Source: an uncultured Bordetella sp. (GTDB lineage: Bacteria > Pseudomonadota > Gammaproteobacteria > Burkholderiales > Burkholderiaceae_B). Taken from it: a DNA stretch of 10,457 bases. The notes under the pieces were generated by a model. It saw only the letters and a list, made by a program, of their open reading frames with translations. It made no database searches and was not told where the DNA came from. Each line of letters begins with the position of its first letter. The first letter of the stretch is position 1. The translations under genes and the position numbers were made by a program. Below, one piece after another: positions 1 through 9,726 of the stretch. Where the stretch lies: positions 1 to 10,457 of the forward strand of contig CALGFL010000164.1 in the NCBI GenBank assembly GCA_937881145.1, in the 5' to 3' direction.

Positions 1-1457
1 AGTAGCCGCGCGAAGAGCTGCTTCAGGTGCGCGGCGGGAATGCAGCCCAGCGCCAATTCCAGCAGCGGCTCGGTCAGCACGCTCCAGAACACGAAAGGCG
101 ATTGCAGGCCCTGCTTGTCGGCGTAGCAGCGGCGGATCGCTTCGCGATAGCTGCCGTCGTCGAGCCGCGCCAGGCAGGCGTCGAACAGCGCCGCGCGGCG
201 CTGCGCGAAGTCCGGTGCGCCCAGATCGGCCGGACCGCTCTGGAAAGGATGAAAGAACGCGCCCGGCAGCGGCGCGAAGACGGCCGTCCAGCACAGCAGC
301 CCGAACAAGGAATTGACCAGTGCGTTCTCCACGTAGAACACGGGCGCGGCTTCGCTGTGCCAGTGATCGCGCAGCACGCATTCCACGGACGACGGCCCGG
401 CAGGCGCGTCCAGCTCCAGATCCATGCGCAGCCGCGCCACGGGGGACGCCAGGCTCGCGGCACGCGCGGCGGCGGCCAGCCCCAGGCCGCGCCGCAGCCG
501 CGGCAGCATGCGCGCCACGCGCTGGGCTTCCTCGTCGCTTTCGGGCTGGGCCTGGGCGGCCTGGGCCAGCGCCATCGCGTCGTCCAGGCGCCGCATGCGT
601 TCGTACACGCGTATGCGCCGATGGCGCGCGCCGGGGTAGGCGCTTTGTGCATAGGCCTGTTCGGCGCGGGTCCAATCCTGCCCGCGTTCGCAGGCCTGGC
701 CTATGCGCAGCAACACCTTGCCGCGGCGCTGCTCCAGCCAGGGATTGGCGCTTGCGCATCGGGCCACGGACTGCAGCAGATCGTCGATCTCGCCGCCTTC
801 GTCGAGCGCGCGGCGGCAGGCATGCAAGGCCAGATAGCCGTCCACATCGGCGCGCGACCGGAAGGCGCGCGAGGCGGCGTCGAAGGCCACGGTCTCGTAG
901 CGGAACACGCCCAGGTCGGCCAGAACGAACTCCGACCAGTCCTGGTACAGGTTGCCGAAAAACATGAGCCGCAAGCGTTCGCACAACTCGCCCACCATCA
1001 CGCGCCAGGCGGCCTCGGGCGCCTGCGGATTCCAGGCGGCGTAGCTGCGCGGCGCTTCGTGCAGGGGCTGCAGCGCCTGCAGCATCTGGGCCTTGCGCTG
1101 GCCCGCATGGACCGGCGCGCCGGCGAACAGTTGCAGCAGTTCGGGCTTGGTGTGCAGCGCGAACAGCTCGTGCAGCGCCAGCGGGTGGCCGGCATCGAGC
1201 CAGCCCAGCGCGAGCAGCGGCGCGGCGGCGTGCGCGATGTCCGGAATCTCTTCGTACGCGAGTTTGTGCGCGAGAAACCAGGGGCCGCGCCGCATCAGCA
1301 GCCGCACCATCAGCGCCCGCGAAAGCGGGGGCAACTGCGCGAACCGCGTGAGGAACGCCCGTTCAGGCTCATCCAGCAGATCGCCGTGGCGTTCGGCGAT
1401 CCAGGCCAGCGCGCGCTGGAAGTTGTGCAGGTAGTAGTAGCGGTGGGAAGGCAGCAT
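1..1457 (-). CDS. FAN1-type VRR-NUC structure-specific nuclease, 3' end cut by window edge
   Basis: Bacterial FAN1 is a 5'-flap endonuclease/exonuclease that can unhook DNA interstrand crosslinks. Reading the minus strand from the ATG at 1457 gives 485 codons with no stop before the left edge. Residues 7-20 (YYYLHNFQRALAWI) and the following LPPLSRALMVRLLMRRGPWF and ALHELFALHTKPELLQLF stretches match the N-terminal SAP-like/winged region of Pseudomonas-type FAN1. Residues about 190-335 are helical and fit the TPR-like middle. VENALVNSLFGLLCW (about 376-390), followed by PLPGAFFHPFQSGPADL, is the family hallmark leading into the VRR-NUC domain. The conserved Glu near 377 is present, but the later Asp and ExK catalytic residues lie outside the window. 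The ribosome site is weak (GGGAC just before the ATG). A LexA box lies about 31 bp upstream, so SOS induction is likely. It is divergent from imuA. The antisense frame over this stretch is open but has no protein-like composition. Confidence 0.92.
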   Translation of the reverse strand, partial: MLPSHRYYYLHNFQRALAWIAERHGDLLDEPERAFLTRFAQLPPLSRALMVRLLMRRGPWFLAHKLAYEEIPDIAHAAAPLLALGWLDAGHPLALHELFALHTKPELLQLFAGAPVHAGQRKAQMLQALQPLHEAPRSYAAWNPQAPEAAWRVMVGELCERLRLMFFGNLYQDWSEFVLADLGVFRYETVAFDAASRAFRSRADVDGYLALHACRRALDEGGEIDDLLQSVARCASANPWLEQRRGKVLLRIGQACERGQDWTRAEQAYAQSAYPGARHRRIRVYERMRRLDDAMALAQAAQAQPESDEEAQRVARMLPRLRRGLGLAAAARAASLASPVARLRMDLELDAPAGPSSVECVLRDHWHSEAAPVFYVENALVNSLFGLLCWTAVFAPLPGAFFHPFQSGPADLGAPDFAQRRAALFDACLARLDDGSYREAIRRCYADKQGLQSPFVFWSVLTEPLLELALGCIPAAHLKQLFARL

Positions 1458-1487
1458 CGTCCCGGACCCGGAAAACCCAAATAAATA

Positions 1488-1503
1488 CTGTTTTTTTATA
1501 CAG
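1488..1503. promoter_or_regulatory. LexA (SOS) box 1, FAN1-proximal
   Basis: The sequence CTGTTTTTTTATACAG fits the proteobacterial LexA consensus CTG-N10-CAG, with CTGT and ACAG as intact half-sites and an AT-only core. It overlaps the predicted -10 of the minus-strand FAN1 gene and is 95 bp upstream of the imuA ATG. It most likely represses FAN1. A contribution to imuA through cooperative binding with box 2 is possible but not shown. Confidence 0.88.
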
Positions 1504-1524
1504 CCATGATAGCGAATCGGGCAA
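1495..1524 (-). promoter_or_regulatory. Predicted promoter of the FAN1 gene
   Basis: On the minus strand a -35 like TTGCCC (1519-1524) is separated by 18 bp from a -10 like TATAAA (1495-1500). Transcription would start near 1488, giving a leader of about 30 nt before the ATG at 1457. The -10 lies inside the LexA box at 1488-1503, so LexA binding would block RNA polymerase. The elements were picked by eye and were not mapped. Confidence 0.5.
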
Positions 1525-1575
1525 TAGCAGGCCACGCCACCGCGGCATGCGGCTATGGCTGGCCGCCCGTATATA

Positions 1576-1591
1576 CTGTATAAATAACCAG
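1576..1591. promoter_or_regulatory. LexA (SOS) box 2, imuA operator
   Basis: The sequence CTGTATAAATAACCAG fits CTG-N10-CAG. The dyad extends outward to TATACTG on the left and CAGTATA on the right (1572-1595). Candidate -10 elements, TATACT at 1572-1577 and TATAAA at 1579-1584, lie within it, and no good -35 is visible. The box ends only 7 bp before the imuA ATG. LexA control of imuA-imuB-dnaE2 cassettes is well established in several proteobacteria. Confidence 0.92.
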
Positions 1592-1598
1592 TATATTT

Positions 1599-2381
1599 AT
1601 GAGCATCCTGCCCCTTCCCGCCGAGCGCTTGCGTGCAGAGCCTGCCCCCGCCATCGCCTTGCCCGGCATCTGGCGCGGCAGCGAACTCGGCCGCCTGTCG
1701 GCGGCGGCGCAGCCCACCGGCTGGCCGCTCCTGGACCGCGAGCTGCCGGGCGGCGGCTGGCCCAGCCAGTCGCTCATCGAAGTGCTGGCGCCGCAGCCCG
1801 CGGTCATCGAATGGCGCCTGCTGAGTCCGGCCCTGCGCCAGATCGCCGCGCGCGGCGGGCAGATCGCCGCTGTCGCGCCGCCGCGCCAGCCGCATCTGCC
1901 GGGCCTGCAGCAGGCGGGCCTGGACGAACGGCGCTTCATCTGGATCGAGGCCGAAACGCCCGCCGAGCGCCTGTGGACGACCGAGCAGTTGATCAAGGCC
2001 CGCGCCTGCGGCGCCGTCATCGCCTGGCTGCCGCAGGCGCGGGCCGAGCAGATCCGGCGCCTGCAGGTCTGCGCGCAGTCCTGCGAGGGGCTGGTGTTCC
2101 TGTGCCGCCCCGAAGCCGCCCGGCACGAGTCCTCGGCCGCGCCGCTGCGCGTGCAGGTCGGCTTCGACCTGGACTGGGCACTGCGACTGCAGATCCTCAA
2201 GCGCCGCGGCCCCATGATGGACGCAACGCTCGCCCTACCGTCGATCCCCGGCGGCCTGGCTGGCGTCATCACGCCGCAGATGCTGCGCCCCAGCCGGCTG
2301 TTTTCTCGCGAGGTGCCCGCCGATGCTGTGGGTCGCCCTGTCCCTGCCCCGCGCTCCCGACGCGACGCCGCCTTCCAGTGA
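1599..2381 (+). CDS. imuA: ImuA, SOS-induced translesion synthesis accessory protein
   Basis: ImuA is a RecA-like protein that works with ImuB and DnaE2 (ImuC) in damage-induced mutagenesis. The 260-residue product has family features: IWRGSELG near residue 24, GWPLLDRELPGGGWPSQSLIEVL at about 41-63 where RecA would have its P-loop but here no GKT/S signature, an Arg/Ala-rich central RecA-like fold, GLVFLCRPEAA at about 164-174, and the QILKRRGP segment at about 198-205. Length is normal for the family. The first ATG was chosen because the protein matches close to its N-terminus. However, it has no Shine-Dalgarno sequence and follows the LexA box by 7 bp, so the message may be leaderless or nearly so. 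An in-frame TTG at 1629 is the nearest alternative start. The gene overlaps imuB by 59 bp in a different frame, so the two are co-transcribed. Confidence 0.93.
   Translation: MSILPLPAERLRAEPAPAIALPGIWRGSELGRLSAAAQPTGWPLLDRELPGGGWPSQSLIEVLAPQPAVIEWRLLSPALRQIAARGGQIAAVAPPRQPHLPGLQQAGLDERRFIWIEAETPAERLWTTEQLIKARACGAVIAWLPQARAEQIRRLQVCAQSCEGLVFLCRPEAARHESSAAPLRVQVGFDLDWALRLQILKRRGPMMDATLALPSIPGGLAGVITPQMLRPSRLFSREVPADAVGRPVPAPRSRRDAAFQ
2309..2315 (+). promoter_or_regulatory. Ribosome binding site that sets the imuB start
   Basis: CGAGGTG lies inside the end of imuA, 7 nt before the ATG at 2323. It is the main support for starting imuB within imuA, because the resulting N-terminus (MLWVALSLP) is typical of ImuB. 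Confidence 0.6.
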
Positions 2382-3617
2382 CGCCCTTCATGCACTGGCG
2401 ACCTGGGCTCTGCAATTCACTCCCCGCGTCGCCATTGCCGATGAAGCCGTCGTCCTGGAGGTGCAAGCCAGCACGCGCCTGTTCGGCGGCCGCCGCGCAC
2501 TGCACGAGCGCATCGCGGGCCAGACGCTCGACCTGGGGGTCGCCGCCATCGCCTGGGCGCCCAACAGCCTGGCCGCGCTGGCGTGCGTGCGTGCCGGGGT
2601 GCTCAATGGCGTGCGGCAGCCGCTGCCGGATTTGCTGGATGCCTTGCCGATGCAGGTTCTCTCGGCCATCGCGCCCGACCGTCTCACCCTGGCCCAGCTC
2701 GGCTGCCGCACGCTGGGCGATGTGCGGCGCCTGCCGCGCGACGGCGTCAGCCGGCGCTTCGGCAAAGGCCTGCTGAGCGCGCTCGACCAAGCCTACGGCC
2801 TGCAACCCGAAGCGCATCGCTGGGTCGAGCTGCCCGAGACTTTCCATGCACGACTGGAACTGATGGCGCGCGTCGAGACCGCGCCCGCCATGCTGTTCGG
2901 CGCGCGCCGCCTGCTGGTGCAGCTATGCGGCTGGCTGACCGCCAGGCATGCCGGCACCACCGCGTTCACGCTGCGCTGGACGCACGACACCCTGCGCGCC
3001 GGCGACGGCAGCGAACTGACGATCCGCACCGCGCAGCCGATGCGCGAGGTCGAGCACCTGTACCGGCTGCTGGCCGAGCATCTGGCCCGCGTCGCGCTGC
3101 AGGCGCCGGTGGGCGATCTGGCGCTGGAGGTGATCGACATCGTGCCGCTGCAAGAGCACAGCGCCTCGCTGCTGCCCGATGCCAGGACCGAGAGCGAATC
3201 GCTGGCCCGGGTGCTGGAGCGCATCGCCGCGCGCCTGGGCCCGCAGCGCGTGCGGCAGCCCGTGCTGTGCGAGGATCATCGCGTCGAGTGGATGCAGCAG
3301 TGGCAACCGGCGCCGCTGCCCCTGCCCAGGCAGCGCCTGGCGCAATACGACATACCGCAGCCGACCTTCGTCCTGCCCGAGCCGCAGCGGCTCGCCGTGC
3401 GCGGGCACCGGCCGCTGTACCAGGGGCCGCTGATGCTGCTCGCCGGTCCCCATCGCGTCGAAGGCGGCTGGTGGCATCGTAGCGAAGACGACGCATCCAC
3501 CCACCATGTCGAACGCGACTATTGGGTGGCGCTGAGCGAGAACGCAGGCGTGCTGTGGGTGTTCCAGCAGCGCCTGGCCGGCGACGATGCGGCCTGGTAT
3601 TTGCATGGGTGGTTCGC

Positions 3618-3621
<4 letters not shown>
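2323..3621 (+). CDS. imuB: ImuB, Y-family polymerase-like mutasome scaffold (catalytically dead type)
   Basis: ImuB resembles Y-family polymerases but lacks polymerase activity. It links DnaE2 to the beta clamp and ImuA at lesions. The 432-residue product begins MLWVALSLP, where active DinB proteins carry a metal-binding Asp in the first strand and this one has Ala/Leu. LEVQASTRLFGG (about 45-56) is the family's degenerate palm. A helix-hairpin-helix-like thumb, LAQLGCRTLGDVRRLP, lies at about 123-138. A little-finger-like region follows to about residue 310. The C-terminal part has LPEPQRL (351-357), GPHRVEGGWW (375-384), and the family ending WYLHGWFA. QPAPLPL (328-334) and QPTFVL (346-351) are weak candidates for a clamp-binding motif. 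The stop codon overlaps the dnaE2 start as ATGA, which suggests translational coupling. Confidence 0.95.
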
Positions 3622-6746
<3,125 letters not shown>

Positions 6747-6800
6747 GCATCCGGTGCCCTGTCCCGCGCTGCCGGGATCTGATCGGCGCAGAGCGGATGC
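6747..6800. repeat. Nested inverted repeat just after dnaE2, possible terminator
   Basis: GCATCCG (6747-6753), starting on the base after the dnaE2 stop, is matched by CGGATGC (6794-6800). Inside it TCCCG (6762-6766) pairs with CGGGA (6773-6777). No T-tract follows, so this is not a standard intrinsic terminator. It could be a 3'-end stabilising or termination structure between convergent genes. The remaining gap to 6944 has an AT-rich patch at 6822-6847, competing GC hairpins near 6884-6906, and no gene that I can support. Confidence 0.35.
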
Positions 6801-6944
6801 GACGAACCGGCCCGTTGGGCACATTTAAATCATCACTTTATTTACCGGGCATGCTTGCGACACCTTCGCGCCTCCCGCGGCGCACGCCACGCGGTTGGCG
6901 TCCGCGTCCGGATGAAAAGGCAAGAACGTGGGCGACTGTCCTTT

Positions 6945-9227
6945 CTAGCTCAGGGCGAGGTACAGCTCCTCCTCTTGCGCAAAATGCAATCTCAGTATCG
7001 CGTCCAGGCCGTACAGGATGCGCTGCACTTCGCGCATTGCCGCCTCGTCCACCGACGCAGGCGCCAGAGCCTGCACGATCCCATGCAGGCGGCGCGCCAA
7101 GGTGAAAATCTCGCGATGCGTCCGGCTGAGCGAAGCCATGGGGTCGTCTCCTCCGAGCAAACCCGCCACCATCGGATAGACGCGGGCATCGTCAGCCACT
7201 TCGTGGGGAACAAGCTTGTGCGCAAGCATCTGGTCAAATTGACGCAATGCCGGCACGGACTGCTCAGCCGGCATTGCCAAAACCTGATCGGCAAGGGAGG
7301 ACAAATGATCGAGCAGCGGCAGCAGTTCCTCATGCTCGGCGCGAAGGCGCAAGGACTGCTCGGCAGGCAAGCGCCGACGGCTGACCCGCAGCGGCGCCAC
7401 GTGCAAGGCACGCAATGAATTGGCAATCGCGATCACATCGATGATTTCCTGCAGGGCTGCACCGTATACCGGCGCCAGATACCCGGCCGCGGCCACGGCC
7501 ATGGCGATCAACGACATCCCCATGCCCAGGGCAACGCTTTGCATTGCGATCCGGCGCGATGCCTTGGCCAGATACACCGCCTCGGCCAAGCGATCGAGCC
7601 GATCCACCAGCAACACGACGTCGGCCGCCTCGGACGACGCCGCCGCGCCGCGCGCGCCCATCGCGACGCCGACCCCGGCCGCCGCCAGCGCAGGGGCATC
7701 GTTTATCCCGTCGCCGACCATGATCGAGATCACGCCAGCCGGCACTTCGCCAAGCGCGGCGAGTTTGCCCGCCGGATCCAGTTCAGCGCGTATTTCATCC
7801 ACCCCGACCGCGGCGCCGATCGCGGTCGCGACATCGCGCCTGTCGCCTGTCAGCATCACCATGCGCTCAATGCCGACTTGCCGCAGCATGCGCAGTGCGC
7901 GGGACGTCTCCACGCGAATCTGGTCGGCCAGATGCAGGGCTCCGATCACCTTGCCGTCCCTTGCGACGAACACGGCCGATCCTCCCTCGCTTCCGACTGT
8001 CGCCAGGAATGCTGCGCTCCAGCCCGGCGTCGGCAGCGACCGACATACGAAATCGGGGGTGCCGACTCTCACCGACGCGCCCTCCACCATACCGGCCAGG
8101 CCTGCGCCAGGCTCCTCGTTCACTTCGATCGGCAAGGACAGCTGCAGGCCGCGCTCGCGCGCGGCCGACACAATGGCCGAAGCCGTGATATGGGCAGAGA
8201 CCTGGTCCAGGGACGCCGCCGTGCGCAGCGCCACCGCCTTGTCGACCTGCGCATCGGCCTGGATTTGAACAAGCCGCGCCTGCCCGCCCGTCAACGTCCC
8301 CGTCTTGTCGAAAAACAGGGCCTTGGCTCGCGCAAGTCCCTCCAGAGCCGCGCCGCCCTTGATCAGGATGCCGCGCCTGGCGCAGTTCGACATACCCGAG
8401 ACCAGCGCCACCGGCACGGCCAGAATCAAGGGGCAAGGGGTCGCGACGACGAGCACCGCCAGGGCCCGCACCGGGCTATCGCTCACCAGCCAGGCGATTC
8501 CTGCCAGGCCTAGCGATATCGGCACGAACCACAACGCATATCGATCCGCGAGCCGCGTCGCGGGCGCGCGGGAGGTGCGCGCCGATTCCACCAGCCTGGC
8601 AATGCCGGCGAAGGTACTGCGCTGCGCGGTTTCCGTCGCCAGCATTTCGAACGGCGCGCCGGCGTTGACCGCGCCGCTGCGAAGCACATCGCCCAGATGC
8701 CGCTCGACCGGAACCGACTCGCCGGTCAGGACGGATTCGTCCAGCGTTGCCGACGAGGACTGGACCAGCCCGTCGACAGGCACCGCGTCGCCAGCCCTCA
8801 CGAGCAGACGATCGCCGATCCGGACCTCGTCCAGACCGATGCAAATCAGCGCGTCGCTTTGCATCCGGTAGGCGTTGCGCGGGGCTCGCGCCAGCAGCGC
8901 TGACATCTCCCGGCCGGCCCGCGCCTGCGCAAAGCTCTCGAGCGCCCGGCCGCTGGCGAACATCACGGCGATTGCAATCGCCGAAAGGTATTCGCCCAGG
9001 AGGATCGCACCGACAATGGCGACCGCCGCCAACACATCGATGCCGGCCTCACGGCGGATGAGCGAGCAGGCAACGTCGTAAAGCACGAACCCTAAAACCG
9101 ACAGCGCGCCCAGAGCCCATAGCAGGTGGGCGACATGGAACCTGCCTGTCCACGCCAATATGGCGCCCGCGAGCAACAATCCGGCTGCAACGGCGAATAC
9201 GCCGGCGGTTACGGTGAGGGAGCGCAT
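6945..9227 (-). CDS. P1B-5-type metal-translocating ATPase with C-terminal hemerythrin domain
   Basis: This inner-membrane pump is likely to export Fe(II) and/or Ni(II)/Co(II), as described for Nia-like P1B-5 ATPases. From the ATG at 9227 it has 760 residues. There is no N-terminal Cys-rich metal domain; hydrophobic helices begin at about 8-28. The actuator TGES is at 168-171. The transport helix carries TPCPL (263-267), the P1B-5 signature in place of CPC/SPC. The phosphorylation motif DKTGT is at 307-311, MLTGD at 458-462 and GDGINDAPAL at 505-514. The final pair of helices includes QEIIDVIAIANSLRAL (593-608). Where most P1B pumps have SEHPLA, this one reads SAHITA (344-349), keeping the His but not the Pro. 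Residues about 624-759 form a hemerythrin-like four-helix domain with candidate ligands His632, His670, His675, Glu676, His704, His748 and Glu752. The open frame continues 54 codons upstream to a TTG, but that part is Arg/Pro/Ser-rich and was not included. Confidence 0.94.
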   Translation of the reverse strand: MRSLTVTAGVFAVAAGLLLAGAILAWTGRFHVAHLLWALGALSVLGFVLYDVACSLIRREAGIDVLAAVAIVGAILLGEYLSAIAIAVMFASGRALESFAQARAGREMSALLARAPRNAYRMQSDALICIGLDEVRIGDRLLVRAGDAVPVDGLVQSSSATLDESVLTGESVPVERHLGDVLRSGAVNAGAPFEMLATETAQRSTFAGIARLVESARTSRAPATRLADRYALWFVPISLGLAGIAWLVSDSPVRALAVLVVATPCPLILAVPVALVSGMSNCARRGILIKGGAALEGLARAKALFFDKTGTLTGGQARLVQIQADAQVDKAVALRTAASLDQVSAHITASAIVSAARERGLQLSLPIEVNEEPGAGLAGMVEGASVRVGTPDFVCRSLPTPGWSAAFLATVGSEGGSAVFVARDGKVIGALHLADQIRVETSRALRMLRQVGIERMVMLTGDRRDVATAIGAAVGVDEIRAELDPAGKLAALGEVPAGVISIMVGDGINDAPALAAAGVGVAMGARGAAASSEAADVVLLVDRLDRLAEAVYLAKASRRIAMQSVALGMGMSLIAMAVAAAGYLAPVYGAALQEIIDVIAIANSLRALHVAPLRVSRRRLPAEQSLRLRAEHEELLPLLDHLSSLADQVLAMPAEQSVPALRQFDQMLAHKLVPHEVADDARVYPMVAGLLGGDDPMASLSRTHREIFTLARRLHGIVQALAPASVDEAAMREVQRILYGLDAILRLHFAQEEELYLALS

Positions 9228-9299
9228 CAGCTCTGTTCGTCGGATTTGCGGGGCATGGCAAAAGCGTACTGCCAAACTGCTTGCTTGCGCGCATGGACG

Positions 9300-9338
9300 C
9301 GATCGGCCCGGCGAGGGCGACGACACCGCTGCCGATCG
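9300..9338. repeat. Inverted repeat with 8-bp arms in the ATPase upstream region
   Basis: CGATCGGC (9300-9307) is perfectly matched by GCCGATCG (9331-9338), with 23 bp between. It lies 73 bp upstream of the ATPase start. It could fold as a stem in the ATPase leader RNA if transcription begins further upstream, or it could be a regulator site. Function unknown. Confidence 0.4.
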
Positions 9339-9352
9339 AGCTGCTCGCCAGA

Positions 9353-9369
9353 CGCCTGGATGCCAGGCG
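9353..9369. repeat. Perfect 7-bp stem, 3-nt loop hairpin upstream of the ATPase gene
   Basis: CGCCTGG (9353-9359) and CCAGGCG (9363-9369) are perfectly complementary around a 3-base loop. The element sits between the FNR-type site and the ATPase start and has no T-tract on either side, so it is not an ordinary terminator. A leader RNA hairpin or a small palindromic operator are both possible. Confidence 0.45.
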
Positions 9370-9400
9370 CGCGCGGGGAACCGGCGCAAAACAAAGAAGA

Positions 9401-9414
9401 TTGACCTGAGTCAA
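9401..9414. promoter_or_regulatory. FNR/ANR-type anaerobic regulator site
   Basis: TTGACCTGAGTCAA is a perfect 14-bp dyad of the form TTGAY-N4-RTCAA, close to the FNR consensus TTGAT-N4-ATCAA. It lies between the divergent ATPase and TraR-like genes. If its centre (9407.5) is at -41.5, as in class II FNR promoters, transcription toward the TraR-like gene would begin near 9449. The hexamer GATCAT at 9436-9441 (4 of 6 matches to TATAAT) is then almost in place as the -10. No comparable -10 is visible toward the ATPase, though control in that direction is not excluded. CRP/FNR relatives such as DNR would bind a similar sequence. Confidence 0.7.
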
Positions 9415-9460
9415 CCCGGGTCGAGAACCGTGGACGATCATGAGACATTCATCGATCCGA

Positions 9461-9466
9461 AGAGGA
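9461..9466 (+). promoter_or_regulatory. Ribosome binding site for the TraR-like gene
   Basis: AGAGGA is a strong Shine-Dalgarno sequence. Three in-frame starts follow: TTG 9468, ATG 9471 and ATG 9474. The spacing is 1, 4 and 7 nt respectively, which favours the ATG at 9474. The ATG at 9471 would add one Met. Confidence 0.7.
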
Positions 9467-9473
9467 ATTGATG

Positions 9474-9695
9474 ATGAGCACGGCATTGCGTATGACACAC
9501 CATCTTGAACGCCCGCAGATGCGAGCGCTGTGCGAGCGCGAACGGATTCGCAGGCGCCGCTATGGCGTGTGCATCGACTGCGGGCAGCCGATCGGCTTTG
9601 GCCTGTTGAACGCCTGCCCCACGGCCAAGCGCTGCATGCGCTGCCAGGCCGTGCACGAGCGCACGCACGCCGTTGCGCCCCATGCAACGCTGTAG
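9474..9695 (+). CDS. Short TraR/DksA-family zinc-finger protein
   Basis: TraR/DksA proteins bind the RNA polymerase secondary channel and adjust transcription initiation. The 73-residue product is the length of F-plasmid TraR rather than full DksA. A four-Cys zinc finger is clear: Cys33-x2-Cys36 in GVCIDCGQPIGFGLL and Cys54-x2-Cys57 in AKRCMRCQAVHE, with the family's xRCxxCQ ending. The N-terminal helix is very basic (RERIRRRRY, 22-30), and I do not see the acidic DxxDxA tip that DksA and TraR use near the polymerase active site. The exact role is therefore open. A strong ribosome site and an FNR-type site lie upstream. PolX follows after 31 bp, so the two are probably one transcript. Confidence 0.85.
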   Translation: MSTALRMTHHLERPQMRALCERERIRRRRYGVCIDCGQPIGFGLLNACPTAKRCMRCQAVHERTHAVAPHATL

Positions 9696-9726
9696 CGGCG
9701 AAAGCACGAGCGAGCAGGCAGGCACC

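Noticed and set aside
27..1484. A 485-codon plus-strand open frame antisense to FAN1
   Set aside because: It is Gln/Arg/His/Ala-rich, matches no family I know, and lies opposite a minus-strand frame with clear FAN1 motifs. It is a GC-rich antisense shadow.
3522..3617. Upstream in-frame ATG extending DnaE2 by 32 residues
   Set aside because: The extra residues are Arg/Gly-rich and lie inside imuB. The ATG at 3618 overlaps the imuB stop as ATGA and gives the usual DnaE2 N-terminus.
6810..6820. GCCC-GTT-GGGC mini-hairpin before an AT-rich patch as an intrinsic terminator of dnaE2
   Set aside because: The stem is only 4 bp and the following bases (ACATTTAAAT) are not a T-tract.
6855..8513. Plus-strand open frames antisense to the ATPase
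   Set aside because: They are low-complexity, lack domain motifs and ribosome sites, and lie opposite a gene with complete P-type ATPase motifs.
9228..9389. 54-codon N-terminal extension of the ATPase to a TTG start
   Set aside because: It has no metal-binding domain or membrane helix, is Arg/Pro/Ser-rich, and needs a TTG without a clear ribosome site. The ATG at 9227 gives a standard P1B-5 beginning. It is kept in mind because it would account for the GC-rich repeats there.
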